Origin: Euzebyaceae bacterium
GTDB lineage: Bacteria; Actinomycetota; Nitriliruptoria; Euzebyales; Egibacteraceae
DNA length: 7,761 nucleotides
Assembly (NCBI GenBank): GCA_013696915.1
Contig: JACCXR010000487.1
Span: 1-7,761, forward strand
Direction: 5' to 3'
Shown: piece after piece, positions 1 to 6,110 of the stretch
Layout of the letters: every line of letters starts with the position of its first letter
How positions within the stretch are numbered: position 1 is the stretch's first letter
Notes under the pieces: generated by a model
Seen by the model: only the letters and a program-made list of their open reading frames with translations
Told to the model about the DNA's origin: nothing
Databases searched by the model: none
Program-made: the position numbers and the translations under genes

Positions 1-139
1 GGCGCTCCGCGGCGCCGCGGAGGTCCCGAGGCGACGGCTGGGCCAGGGCCGCGGACGGGAGCCCCCCCGCCACCAGGGCGACGGCGAGCGCGACCGCCGC
101 CAGGGCGGAACGGCGGCGCGGCTGGACGGGCGCGGACAT
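1..139 (-). CDS. Secreted protein, N-terminal fragment (runs off left edge)
   Basis: This is the first 46 codons of a minus-strand gene starting at the ATG at 139-137. The peptide begins MSAPVQPRRRS, followed by a hydrophobic alanine/valine/leucine stretch (about residues 12-27). It then reads PSAALAQP, giving a good signal peptidase I site after A-L-A at residues 31-33. This is a classic Sec signal peptide with an arginine-rich N-region, and there is no lipobox cysteine. The visible mature part (QPSPRDLRGAAER) is too short to name a family. Only a weak purine-rich element (GGAAG) lies upstream of the ATG. It follows the 294-1073 gene on the same strand after a 154-base gap containing a possible hairpin, so it is probably transcribed separately. 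The reading frame, start and signal peptide are seen directly; the function is unknown. Confidence 0.72.
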   Translation of the reverse strand, partial: MSAPVQPRRRSALAAVALAVALVAGGLPSAALAQPSPRDLRGAAER

Positions 140-256
140 GGGGGGGATCGATCGTCTTCCGACGGGGGCTGGGGCGCCGGGGAGTTCCACGTCGCGGCGC
201 CGGAGTCCACCGCGCCCGCCGGCTGGATCTTCTCGACGGCACGCGCAGGCCGGGCG

Positions 257-284
257 GCGCCCAGCCGGCAAGCAGGCTGGGTGC
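257..284 (-). terminator. Possible hairpin terminator after the McrB-N-like gene
   Basis: An inverted repeat, CCCAGCC (minus strand) with GGCTGGG and an 8-base loop, starts 9 bases beyond the TGA of the 294-1073 gene. Two further pairs lie beyond an A/C mismatch. There is no T-tract, so this would be a stem-only terminator of the kind often proposed in high-GC actinobacteria. It could equally be a chance hairpin in GC-rich DNA. Confidence 0.35.
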
Positions 285-293
285 GCGCGGGCC

Positions 294-1073
294 TCACTGC
301 GGCCGCCAGCGAGCCGCGACACCCGGGTCGTCGAACCGGAACGCCGCCCCGTGGCGGCGCTCCAGAGCCGCCCGGATCGCGGCGAGCGCGTCGTCGACGT
401 CGTCGACGCCCGCCGGCACGTCGCGGCTGAACGCGGCGACGATGCGCTCCTTGACCCGGGGCGAGACGATCGGTTCGAACGCCGCCGGGTGGACGAGGTG
501 CAGCAGCGCCTCCCGCTGGGCGTACGCGCCGCGGTGGGGGACGGAGAACAGCCACGCCTTGAAGTGGCGCGGCTGTGTCAGCAGTCCTCGGCGCTGCGCG
601 GCGGGGAGGCGCTTCCAGGCGCGGGCGGCGTCGGCGAGCAGTTGCAGCTGGGACTGGCGTCGCGCCTTGTACGCGACGCCCGTGCCGGCGATCCCACCCT
701 CGAGGGCGGCGTCCAGAACAGGAGGAAGCGCCGGCGCCGATGGGGACCGCGCGAGCGTCTCACCGACGAGCCGGCGTTTGGTGGCGGCGCGGAGATCGGT
801 CGCGAACACGACGTGCACGTACAGCAGCTCGGCGGCCAGGTGAAGGGTCGCGGGCGGTGCGCCGTCGAGCTGTCGAGTCCACCGCTGGTCGAACGACGTC
901 CCCGCCCCGCCGCCCGGATCGGCGAGGCGGCGGCACAGGTCGTCGAGCACGTCCGGCGCCCATGCGCGGCGCTTCGAGGCGAACAGGCTGGCGTTGCGCG
1001 CGAGCGCACGGTCGACGAACAGCGCGGCGGCGGCGTAGGCGGGTTCGAACCGGGGTGCTGGGGCGGGCGGCAT
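294..1073 (-). CDS. Stand-alone McrB-type N-terminal domain protein (no ATPase domain)
   Basis: A 259-aa protein that resembles, from memory, the 250-280-residue N-terminal region found before the AAA+ domain in actinobacterial McrB-like restriction ATPases. Recognisable blocks are AAELLYVHVVFATDLRAATKR (about 80-100), LDAALEGGIAGTGVAYK (120-136), a helix around ARAWKRLP (150-157), FKAWLFSVP (171-179), QREALLHLVHPAAFEPIVS (186-204) and VKERIVAAF (207-215). The protein stops at RFDDPGVAARWRPQ, where longer relatives continue into the linker and GTPase/ATPase. No Walker A, Walker B or McrB signature is present here or in any frame of the following 154 bases. It could be a truncated remnant, a domain acting with a partner elsewhere, or an accessory or regulatory form. 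The ATG at 1073 is chosen because further upstream the frame lacks a good start and runs into the divergent gene. No clear Shine-Dalgarno is seen. Family assignment is fairly confident; function is not. Confidence 0.72.
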   Translation of the reverse strand: MPPAPAPRFEPAYAAAALFVDRALARNASLFASKRRAWAPDVLDDLCRRLADPGGGAGTSFDQRWTRQLDGAPPATLHLAAELLYVHVVFATDLRAATKRRLVGETLARSPSAPALPPVLDAALEGGIAGTGVAYKARRQSQLQLLADAARAWKRLPAAQRRGLLTQPRHFKAWLFSVPHRGAYAQREALLHLVHPAAFEPIVSPRVKERIVAAFSRDVPAGVDDVDDALAAIRAALERRHGAAFRFDDPGVAARWRPQ

Positions 1074-1103
1074 CGATCGAGCATGCGCCGCCCGGGCCGG
1101 TGC

Positions 1104-1122
1104 GGGCCCGATTCGCGGGCCC
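1104..1122. repeat. Inverted repeat in the divergent intergenic region
   Basis: A perfect 7-bp inverted repeat, GGGCCCG / CGGGCCC, with a 5-base ATTCG loop lies 31 bases upstream of the start of the 294-1073 gene. It sits between two divergent genes. It could be a regulator site or a hairpin in the minus-strand leader. GC-rich arms make chance formation quite possible. Confidence 0.4.
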
Positions 1123-1184
1123 AGGCCTGTGGGCAACCGGTCGCGGCCTCGCGCGCGGCGAAGTCCCCGGCCCTGCGAGTCCTG

Positions 1185-1190
1185 TAGCGT
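1185..1190 (+). promoter_or_regulatory. Candidate -10 element for the 1237-1806 gene
   Basis: TAGCGT matches the TAnnnT-type -10 hexamer common in actinobacterial promoters and lies 46 bases upstream of the TTG start. No convincing -35 hexamer is visible at the expected distance. Confidence 0.3.
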
Positions 1191-1236
1191 GGGCGCCGTC
1201 TTCGGTCCCACGCGCTGTGGAAAAGGAGAGCCCCGA

Positions 1237-1806
1237 TTGGCGGACTGCGGCGACGACTTCGTCGAATGCCACGAGCGCTTCGAACGCATCGAGCACGCCG
1301 TCGCGCTCGGTCTGGCGCAGCTGCGCCGCGGGCCCCGCCCGGCGGTCGCCGCCGCCCTCGGGGACACGGTCGTGGAGGCGGCGCGGGTCTGTGAGACCGG
1401 GCTGCTGCTCGCCGCGGAGGACGACCTGTGGTCGTGGCTGTGCCCCGCCACGGCCCTGTGGGACCGGCTGGGCGCCCTGACCTCCTCCGTGCAGGCAGCG
1501 GGGCTCGCCGTCCCCGAGCCCGAAGCGCCCCAGGCCGAGGTCGCCGGCCTGCTGCGCCGCCTGCACTCCGCGCGTGACGAGCTCTCCGACCGGCTGGCCG
1601 CCTTCGACCGCTACCCGCGCGACCGGGCGACCGCCGCGGGCCTGGACGTCGCCATCGCGGACCTCCAGGCCGCCGGGGACCGCATGGTCGCCATAGCGCT
1701 CGAGACGGACGGGACCACCCGGCTCGACGCCGCGGTGGCCGTCCTCACGGCTGTGGCGGCGACGGCCGGCCGGGCGCACCGACGGCGGGCGCAGGGGACC
1801 CGTTAG
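1237..1806 (+). CDS. Hypothetical helical protein, 189 aa
   Basis: I do not recognise a family. The start is the TTG at 1237: AAAAGGAG ends 8 bases before it, ideal Shine-Dalgarno spacing, and the frame upstream lacks protein-like composition. The protein reads LADCGDDFVECHERFERIE at its N-terminus and is rich in Ala, Leu, Asp, Glu and Arg. It looks entirely alpha-helical and soluble: there is no signal peptide and no convincing membrane segment. A possible amphipathic or coiled-coil stretch runs through AEVAGLLRRLHSARDELSDRL (around residues 102-122). Three N-terminal-half cysteines (C4, C9, C50) and C69 are scattered without a CxxC metal motif. It is transcribed divergently from the McrB-N-like gene and converges on the sugar operon, with 33 bases between the two stop codons, so it is monocistronic here. 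Coding potential is well supported; function is unknown. Confidence 0.75.
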   Translation: MADCGDDFVECHERFERIEHAVALGLAQLRRGPRPAVAAALGDTVVEAARVCETGLLLAAEDDLWSWLCPATALWDRLGALTSSVQAAGLAVPEPEAPQAEVAGLLRRLHSARDELSDRLAAFDRYPRDRATAAGLDVAIADLQAAGDRMVAIALETDGTTRLDAAVAVLTAVAATAGRAHRRRAQGTR

Positions 1807-1839
1807 GGGAATACCGCCGGGCCGGGACCCAGGATCGCC

Positions 1840-2931
1840 TCAGCACGCGTCCCGGTAGAGGAACGGGGCGATCTCCTCGTCGTCCAGGTTTTCCTGTGTG
1901 GCGGTCACGAAGTCGGTCGAGATCTCGGCTTCGACCGGTTCCCCGTTGAGGGCCGCGACGGCCTGCTCGACGCCCTGCCGGCCGATCTCCAGCGGCTTCT
2001 GCACGATCAGCGCCTGCACCAGGCCCTCCTCGAGCTGGTCGACCTGGGCCGGGCCTGCGTCGAAGCCGACCACGCTGATGTCCGCGCCGGCCTCCCCGGC
2101 GTTGCGGATGCCGGTCGCCGCGCCCTCGGCGGAGAAGAGGTTCGTGGCGAAGATGCCGGCGAGCTCCGGCTCCGCGGCCAGGGTCGCGTCGACGATGGAC
2201 GCCGCCTGCGCGGGCTCGTTGTTGCTGAACTCGGTGCCGAGGTAGGTGATGTTCTCGTACGCCTCGATGCCCCCCTCGAATCCCTGCTGGCGCTGGTCCG
2301 TTGTGGAGATGCCCGGGTTGACGTTGATGACGAGCACGGGCCCCTCCTCGCCGATCAGCTCGGCGAGCGCCTCGGCGGCCATCCGGCCGCCCTCGACGTT
2401 GTCCGAGGCGATCGCCGATGCGGCGATCGACGGGTCGTCGAGGGTGGTGTCGACCAGGACGACGACCACGCCGGCATCGACGGCGGCCTGGATCGGCGCC
2501 TGCAGTGCCTGCGTGTCCGTCGGAGCGATCAGGATCGCGTCCGGCGGGTCGGCGAGCACCGCTTCGAGGACCGGCGTCTGCGCCGTCGGGTCGAAGGTGT
2601 CCGCCCCCTGGACGTCGAGTTCGACCCCCAGCTCCTCGGCGGCCTCCCGGGCACCGCACTCCATGGACACGTAGAACTCGTCGCCGGTCACGCCGGGGAT
2701 GAGGGTGATCCGGTAGTCACCGCCGGTGCCGGCGGTCTCGGTGCCGGCGGTCTCGGCGCCGGTCTCGGCGCCGGTTGTCTCGGTGCCGGTCTCGGCGCCG
2801 GCGTCGGTGGCGGCCGCGCCGCCCGTCGTGCCGGTGCCCGCCGGCTCCTCGGCGGCGTCCCCACCGCACGCGGCGGCCAGGATGCTGAGGGCGGCAACGG
2901 TGGCCGCGAGGGTCAGACGGGTTCTGCGCAT
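1840..2931 (-). CDS. Sugar-binding lipoprotein of a ribose/fructose-type ABC importer
   Basis: A 363-aa solute-binding protein of the periplasmic-binding-protein type 1 fold (RbsB/FrcB group, Peripla_BP_4-like). It begins with a lipoprotein signal: MRRTRLTL, a hydrophobic core, then LAAAC with the lipidated cysteine at residue 22. Residues 23-72 form a low-complexity Gly/Thr/Ala/Glu linker with repeated ETxGA units that would hold the domain off the membrane. The folded part starts at YRITLIPG and shows YVSMECGAREAAEELGVEL, DAILIAPTD, a GGRMAAEALAELI helix, GFEGGIEAY and VVGFDAGP, all typical of this family. The mature fold has just two cysteines, C92 and the C-terminal residue C363. The ATG at 2931 has AAGGA 7 bases upstream. 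It is the last gene of the operon, 13 bases after the permease stop. The sugar bound cannot be deduced; ribose, fructose, mannose, xylose or a rarer sugar are all possible. Confidence 0.92.
   Translation of the reverse strand: MRRTRLTLAATVAALSILAAACGGDAAEEPAGTGTTGGAAATDAGAETGTETTGAETGAETAGTETAGTGGDYRITLIPGVTGDEFYVSMECGAREAAEELGVELDVQGADTFDPTAQTPVLEAVLADPPDAILIAPTDTQALQAPIQAAVDAGVVVVLVDTTLDDPSIAASAIASDNVEGGRMAAEALAELIGEEGPVLVINVNPGISTTDQRQQGFEGGIEAYENITYLGTEFSNNEPAQAASIVDATLAAEPELAGIFATNLFSAEGAATGIRNAGEAGADISVVGFDAGPAQVDQLEEGLVQALIVQKPLEIGRQGVEQAVAALNGEPVEAEISTDFVTATQENLDDEEIAPFLYRDAC
2726..2806. repeat. Imperfect 12/15-bp tandem repeat in the lipoprotein linker
   Basis: Six adjoining units of 12 or 15 bases follow the pattern GTGCCGGCGGTCTCG or GCGCCGGTCTCG (plus strand): 2726-2740, 2741-2755, 2756-2767, 2768-2782, 2783-2794 and 2795-2806. 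All unit lengths are multiples of three, so copy changes keep the reading frame. On the coding strand they encode the ETxGA/ETxGT linker of the binding lipoprotein. Confidence 0.8.
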
Positions 2932-2944
2932 GGAGCGTTCCTTC

Positions 2945-3991
2945 CTAGAGTCGGTCTCGGGCGCGACGTTTGAGCTGGTCGACGTACACCGCGGCGATCA
3001 GGACGACCCCGACCGCCACCTCCTGCCAGAAGGGCTGCACCCGCAGGATCACGAAGCCGTTCTGGAGCACCGCGGGAATGAAGACGCCGACGACGGTTCC
3101 GAGGATCGTCCCGACCCCGCCGAACAGGCTCGTGCCTCCGATGACGACCGCGGCGATCGCCTGGAGGTTGTCGGTCGAATGGCCGGCGATGGTGGTGTTC
3201 GTGAACCGGGCCAGGGAGATCATCCCGGCGAGTCCGGCCAGCATCCCGGACAGGGCGTAGACCTTGATCAGGTGCCGGTCGACGTTGATGCCGACCCGCC
3301 GTGCCGCCTCCGCGTTGGAGCCGATCGCGAACGTGTACCGCCCGAACCGGGTCATCCGCAGCGCCACCGCGCCGACGACGGTGACGACGAGCGCGACGGC
3401 GACCAGCCACGGGACGACGCCGAACAGTCGTCCGACCCCGACGACGGTCACGAGCTCCCTCGGGACGCCGCGGAGGTTGACGCCGCCGGTGATCAGCTGC
3501 GCGCCGCCGAGGCCCGCCCCCAGCGTCCCGAGCGTCACGATCAGCGCGGGGATGCGCGCCTTGGCGATGAGCGCGCCGTTGACCAGGCCCCATGCGAGTC
3601 CGGTCAGCATCGCCGCCACGGTGCCGACGACGACGACGCCCCACCCGGAGTTCCCGAGCGCGGTCATCACCTTGACGGCGATCACGCCCGAGAAGACCAG
3701 CACCGACCCGACCGACAGGTCGATCCCGGCGGTGATGATGACGAACGTCATGCCCACGCCCAGCACGAGCAGCGGCGCCGCGGCGATCGAGATGTTGCGG
3801 AGGTTGTTGACGGTCGCGAAGGCTCCCGGCTTCAGGGCCGAGAAGATCGCGAGGAGGACCAGGAGCGCGACGAAGATCAGGGCGGTGGAGTCCGTCGCCA
3901 GGCGGACGGCCCTGCGGCGGCGCTCCGACGCCCCGGCGGAGGCCGCCGGAGCCTCGACCGCCGGGGCCGGCTTCGGCGCGGTCGCGCTCAA
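2945..3991 (-). CDS. RbsC-type sugar ABC transporter permease
   Basis: A 348-aa integral membrane permease of the RbsC/FrcC/XylH family (BPD_transp_2). A charged, Ala/Pro-rich cytoplasmic tail (residues 1-34) precedes about nine hydrophobic segments. Family hallmarks are TAGIDLSVGSVLVFSG (about 87-102), NGALIAKARIPALIVTLGTL, the cytoplasmic loop FAIGSNAEAARRVGI followed by LIKVYALSGMLAGLAGMI, and AIAAVVIGGTSLFGGVGTILG. The loop with AARRVGI is the expected ATPase contact. The start is taken as the TTG at 3991, which overlaps the ATPase stop as TTGA. GGAGGAGGT lies just upstream, its distal GGAGG 7 bases from the TTG, and the upstream frame is arginine-rich shadow. It would homodimerise and pair with the ATPase and the lipoprotein. 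Length is normal for the family. Confidence 0.93.
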   Translation of the reverse strand: MSATAPKPAPAVEAPAASAGASERRRRAVRLATDSTALIFVALLVLLAIFSALKPGAFATVNNLRNISIAAAPLLVLGVGMTFVIITAGIDLSVGSVLVFSGVIAVKVMTALGNSGWGVVVVGTVAAMLTGLAWGLVNGALIAKARIPALIVTLGTLGAGLGGAQLITGGVNLRGVPRELVTVVGVGRLFGVVPWLVAVALVVTVVGAVALRMTRFGRYTFAIGSNAEAARRVGINVDRHLIKVYALSGMLAGLAGMISLARFTNTTIAGHSTDNLQAIAAVVIGGTSLFGGVGTILGTVVGVFIPAVLQNGFVILRVQPFWQEVAVGVVLIAAVYVDQLKRRARDRL

Positions 3992-4752
3992 GAGACCTCC
4001 TCCTGGACGACGGCTCCCGTCATCGCCCCCACGACGTCCTCCATCGAGACCTCGGCCGGTCGGTAGCGAGCCACCCGGCGACCGAGCCGCAGCACCTCGA
4101 TGCGGTCGGCGATCTCGAAGACCTGCGGCATGTTGTGGCTGATCAGCACGACGGCGACCCCGCTGTCGCGCACGCGGCGGATGAGCTCGAGCACCTTGCC
4201 GGCCTGCACCACGCCCAGCGCGGCGGTCGGCTCGTCCATGAACACGACCTTGCTCGCCCACGCGGCGGCACGGCCGACGGCGATGCTCTGCCGCTGGCCT
4301 CCCGACAGCGACCCCACTGGTGCCGTGTCGGACTGGACGCCGGCGCCCATCTCGGCGAAGGCCGTCCGCGTCCGTTCCGCCATGGCGGACTTGTCGAGGA
4401 AGCCGAGCCGCCCGAGCAGGCCGGGACGCACGAGTTCGCGTCCGAGGAACAGGTTCGCCGCGGGGTCCAGGTCGGGGGCCAGCGCCAGGTCCTGGTACAC
4501 GGTCTCGATGCCCATGGCGCGCGCGGCCGTCGGGCTCGGCAGCGACACCACGCGGCCGGAGAAGCGGATCTCCCCGCCGTCGGGATGCGTCACGCCGGCC
4601 AGCACCTTGACCAGGGTGCTCTTGCCGGCGCCGTTGTCGCCGATCAACGCCACGACCTCCCCCGCCTGCACGGCGAAGTCGGCACCTCGCAGGGCCTGCA
4701 CGTGGCCGTAGTTCTTGACGATCCCGTGGGCCTGGAGCAGCGGCGTGGTCAT
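3988..4752 (-). CDS. Single-domain sugar ABC transporter ATPase (FrcA/RbsA type)
   Basis: A 254-aa ATPase with every motif intact: Walker A GDNGAGKST (38-46), Q-loop glutamine 87 in VYQDLAL, signature LSGGQRQ (149-155), Walker B VVFMDEPTAAL (169-179) and switch histidine 206 in LISHNMPQV. SGGQRQSIAVGRAAAW and ETVYQDLAL are typical of the carbohydrate-uptake CUT2 class. Classical RbsA and XylG carry two fused ATPase domains (about 500 aa). This one has a single domain, as in FrcA, so it would act as a homodimer under the permease dimer. The ATG at 4752 overlaps the kinase stop as ATGA, and its own TGA overlaps the permease TTG. No clear Shine-Dalgarno precedes the ATG, so translation probably depends on coupling to the kinase gene. 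Confidence 0.94.
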   Translation of the reverse strand: MTTPLLQAHGIVKNYGHVQALRGADFAVQAGEVVALIGDNGAGKSTLVKVLAGVTHPDGGEIRFSGRVVSLPSPTAARAMGIETVYQDLALAPDLDPAANLFLGRELVRPGLLGRLGFLDKSAMAERTRTAFAEMGAGVQSDTAPVGSLSGGQRQSIAVGRAAAWASKVVFMDEPTAALGVVQAGKVLELIRRVRDSGVAVVLISHNMPQVFEIADRIEVLRLGRRVARYRPAEVSMEDVVGAMTGAVVQEEVS

Positions 4753-6110
4753 CGGTCGCCCGTTCGTTCGTCCGGGGGCGCTGGGAGCCGGTCCACGGCC
4801 GGGTAACGTCCGGCGGCGAGCCCGGCCAGCAGCGCTGCGCCCCGCGCGCCCGGCTCCCCGACGCATGGATAGGTGAAGGGTCCGAGACGCGCGCGCTTGA
4901 CGTCGCGGAGCGCTGCGCTGCGCGCCCAGCCGCCGCCGACCACCAACCGGCGGGTGGGGCCGGTCAGGCCCTCGATCCGGGAGAGGATGGCGGCCGAGCG
5001 CTCGGTGACCGCTTCCAGGGCGGCCCGCCAGACCAGCCCGGGGGCGGGCCGCCGGGGGATGCCCGCGAGCGTCATCTCGTCCTCCTCCAGGCCGAGGACG
5101 ACGAGACCCCCGGCCCCCGGCGGCGCCGCGGCAGCCGCCGAGTCGAGCGCGTCCCGCTGTCCGGCGCAGACCCCGAGCAGGTCGAGGAAGCGCTGGAGTT
5201 CCAGCCCGGCCCGCTGCGCACCCAGCAGCGCCTGCCGGTCGGGGACGACGTGCCAGCCGACACTGACGCCCTCGCTCACGAGCCGGCTCACGTCGGCCGC
5301 CGGCACCGGCGGGGCCACGGGTGCGATGAAGGCCTCCGCCGTGCCGCAGGAGTCGAAGACGTCCCCGTCGCCGACGGCCCCGACCCCGGCGGCGGCGCAG
5401 AGATGGTCGTGGCCGCCGACGGTCAGCACCGCTCCGGCCAGCCTGCCGTGGGCTGCGGCGACCCGGCCGGCCGCCGTACCCGCGACGACCGGCTCCGGCA
5501 GCAGCCCCGCCGGCGCACCGCAGGCCTCGAGGGATTCCTGCCACCAGCCGCGGGAGGCGAGGTCGAGCCAGCCGGTGCGGGAGGCGAGCGACAGCTCGGC
5601 CTGATGGTCGCCGCCGAGCCGGTGCACCACCCACTCCGCGACGCCGAGCCAGCGGCACCCGCGTTCCGCGCCCTCGACATGGCCGCGCAGCCACTGGTAC
5701 TTGCTCGCCGAGCAGAGCGGCCGGACCTCGAGGCCGGTGCGTTCGGTGAACCGGCCCGGCCCGAGCCGGTCGTCGAGCCGGCGGACCTCCTGTGCACCCC
5801 GGGAGTCGTGCCAGGCGATGGCCGGCGCGACCGGTGTCCCGGCGCCGTCGAGGAGCACCCCGGTCTCGGCCATCCCGGTCACCCCGAGGCCGACCACGGG
5901 GCCGTCCGGCCCGCCGCCGAGAGCGCTGCCGACCGCGGCGAGGGCGGTTCCCACGAGCGCGTCGGGAGCGATCTCCGCGCCCGTGGAGACCTGGCGCCAC
6001 GGCATGGGCGCCCGGCCGTGGGAGAGTTCTCGCCCGTCCAGCGACACGACGGCGGCCTTGGCCGACGTCGTCCCGACGTCGACACCGACGAGCAGTTCGG
6101 AGCCGCTCAT
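4749..6110 (-). CDS. FGGY-family carbohydrate kinase, substrate unknown
   Basis: A 453-aa sugar kinase of the ASKHA fold that would phosphorylate the imported sugar or its keto isomer with ATP. The N-terminal phosphate-binding motif is VGVDVGTTSAK (8-18). GMAETGVLL (79-87) and AWHDSRG (99-105) correspond to substrate-contacting regions. GGHDHLCAA (232-240) carries the presumed catalytic base D235. GGGWARSAALRD (392-403) is the adenine-binding segment of the C-terminal domain. It is a little shorter than typical xylulokinases (about 480-500 aa) and not clearly XylB, AraB, RhaB or GlpK, so I give no symbol. The ATG at 6110 forms an ATGA overlap with the isomerase gene. GGAGG abuts the ATG with no spacer, which is unusual and suggests coupled re-initiation. 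The frame stays open far upstream, but that part is shadow of the isomerase gene. Confidence 0.9.
   Translation of the reverse strand: MSGSELLVGVDVGTTSAKAAVVSLDGRELSHGRAPMPWRQVSTGAEIAPDALVGTALAAVGSALGGGPDGPVVGLGVTGMAETGVLLDGAGTPVAPAIAWHDSRGAQEVRRLDDRLGPGRFTERTGLEVRPLCSASKYQWLRGHVEGAERGCRWLGVAEWVVHRLGGDHQAELSLASRTGWLDLASRGWWQESLEACGAPAGLLPEPVVAGTAAGRVAAAHGRLAGAVLTVGGHDHLCAAAGVGAVGDGDVFDSCGTAEAFIAPVAPPVPAADVSRLVSEGVSVGWHVVPDRQALLGAQRAGLELQRFLDLLGVCAGQRDALDSAAAAAPPGAGGLVVLGLEEDEMTLAGIPRRPAPGLVWRAALEAVTERSAAILSRIEGLTGPTRRLVVGGGWARSAALRDVKRARLGPFTYPCVGEPGARGAALLAGLAAGRYPAVDRLPAPPDERTGDR

Noticed and set aside
146..153. Shared CGATCGAT element near the starts at 139 and 1073
   Set aside because: It is an 8-base, self-complementary match seen twice, too little to call a regulatory motif.
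138..1187. A 349-codon plus-strand frame over the McrB-N-like gene
   Set aside because: The minus-strand product matches a known domain, while the plus-strand translation is Arg/Gly/Val-rich with no recognisable motif.
1807..1839. Bidirectional terminator between the convergent genes
   Set aside because: The 33-base gap holds only short GC complementarities and no stable stem or T-run that I could support.
2726..4066. Long plus-strand open frame of 446 codons opposite the lipoprotein and permease genes
   Set aside because: It is the complement of two well-identified genes and has a biased Asp/Arg/His/Pro composition, as expected of GC-rich antisense frames.
3988..6000. Apparent 670-residue protein with a long N-terminal extension on the ABC ATPase
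   Set aside because: The extension is antisense-free shadow of the kinase gene in a second frame. The ATPase begins at the ATG at 4752, in line with family length.
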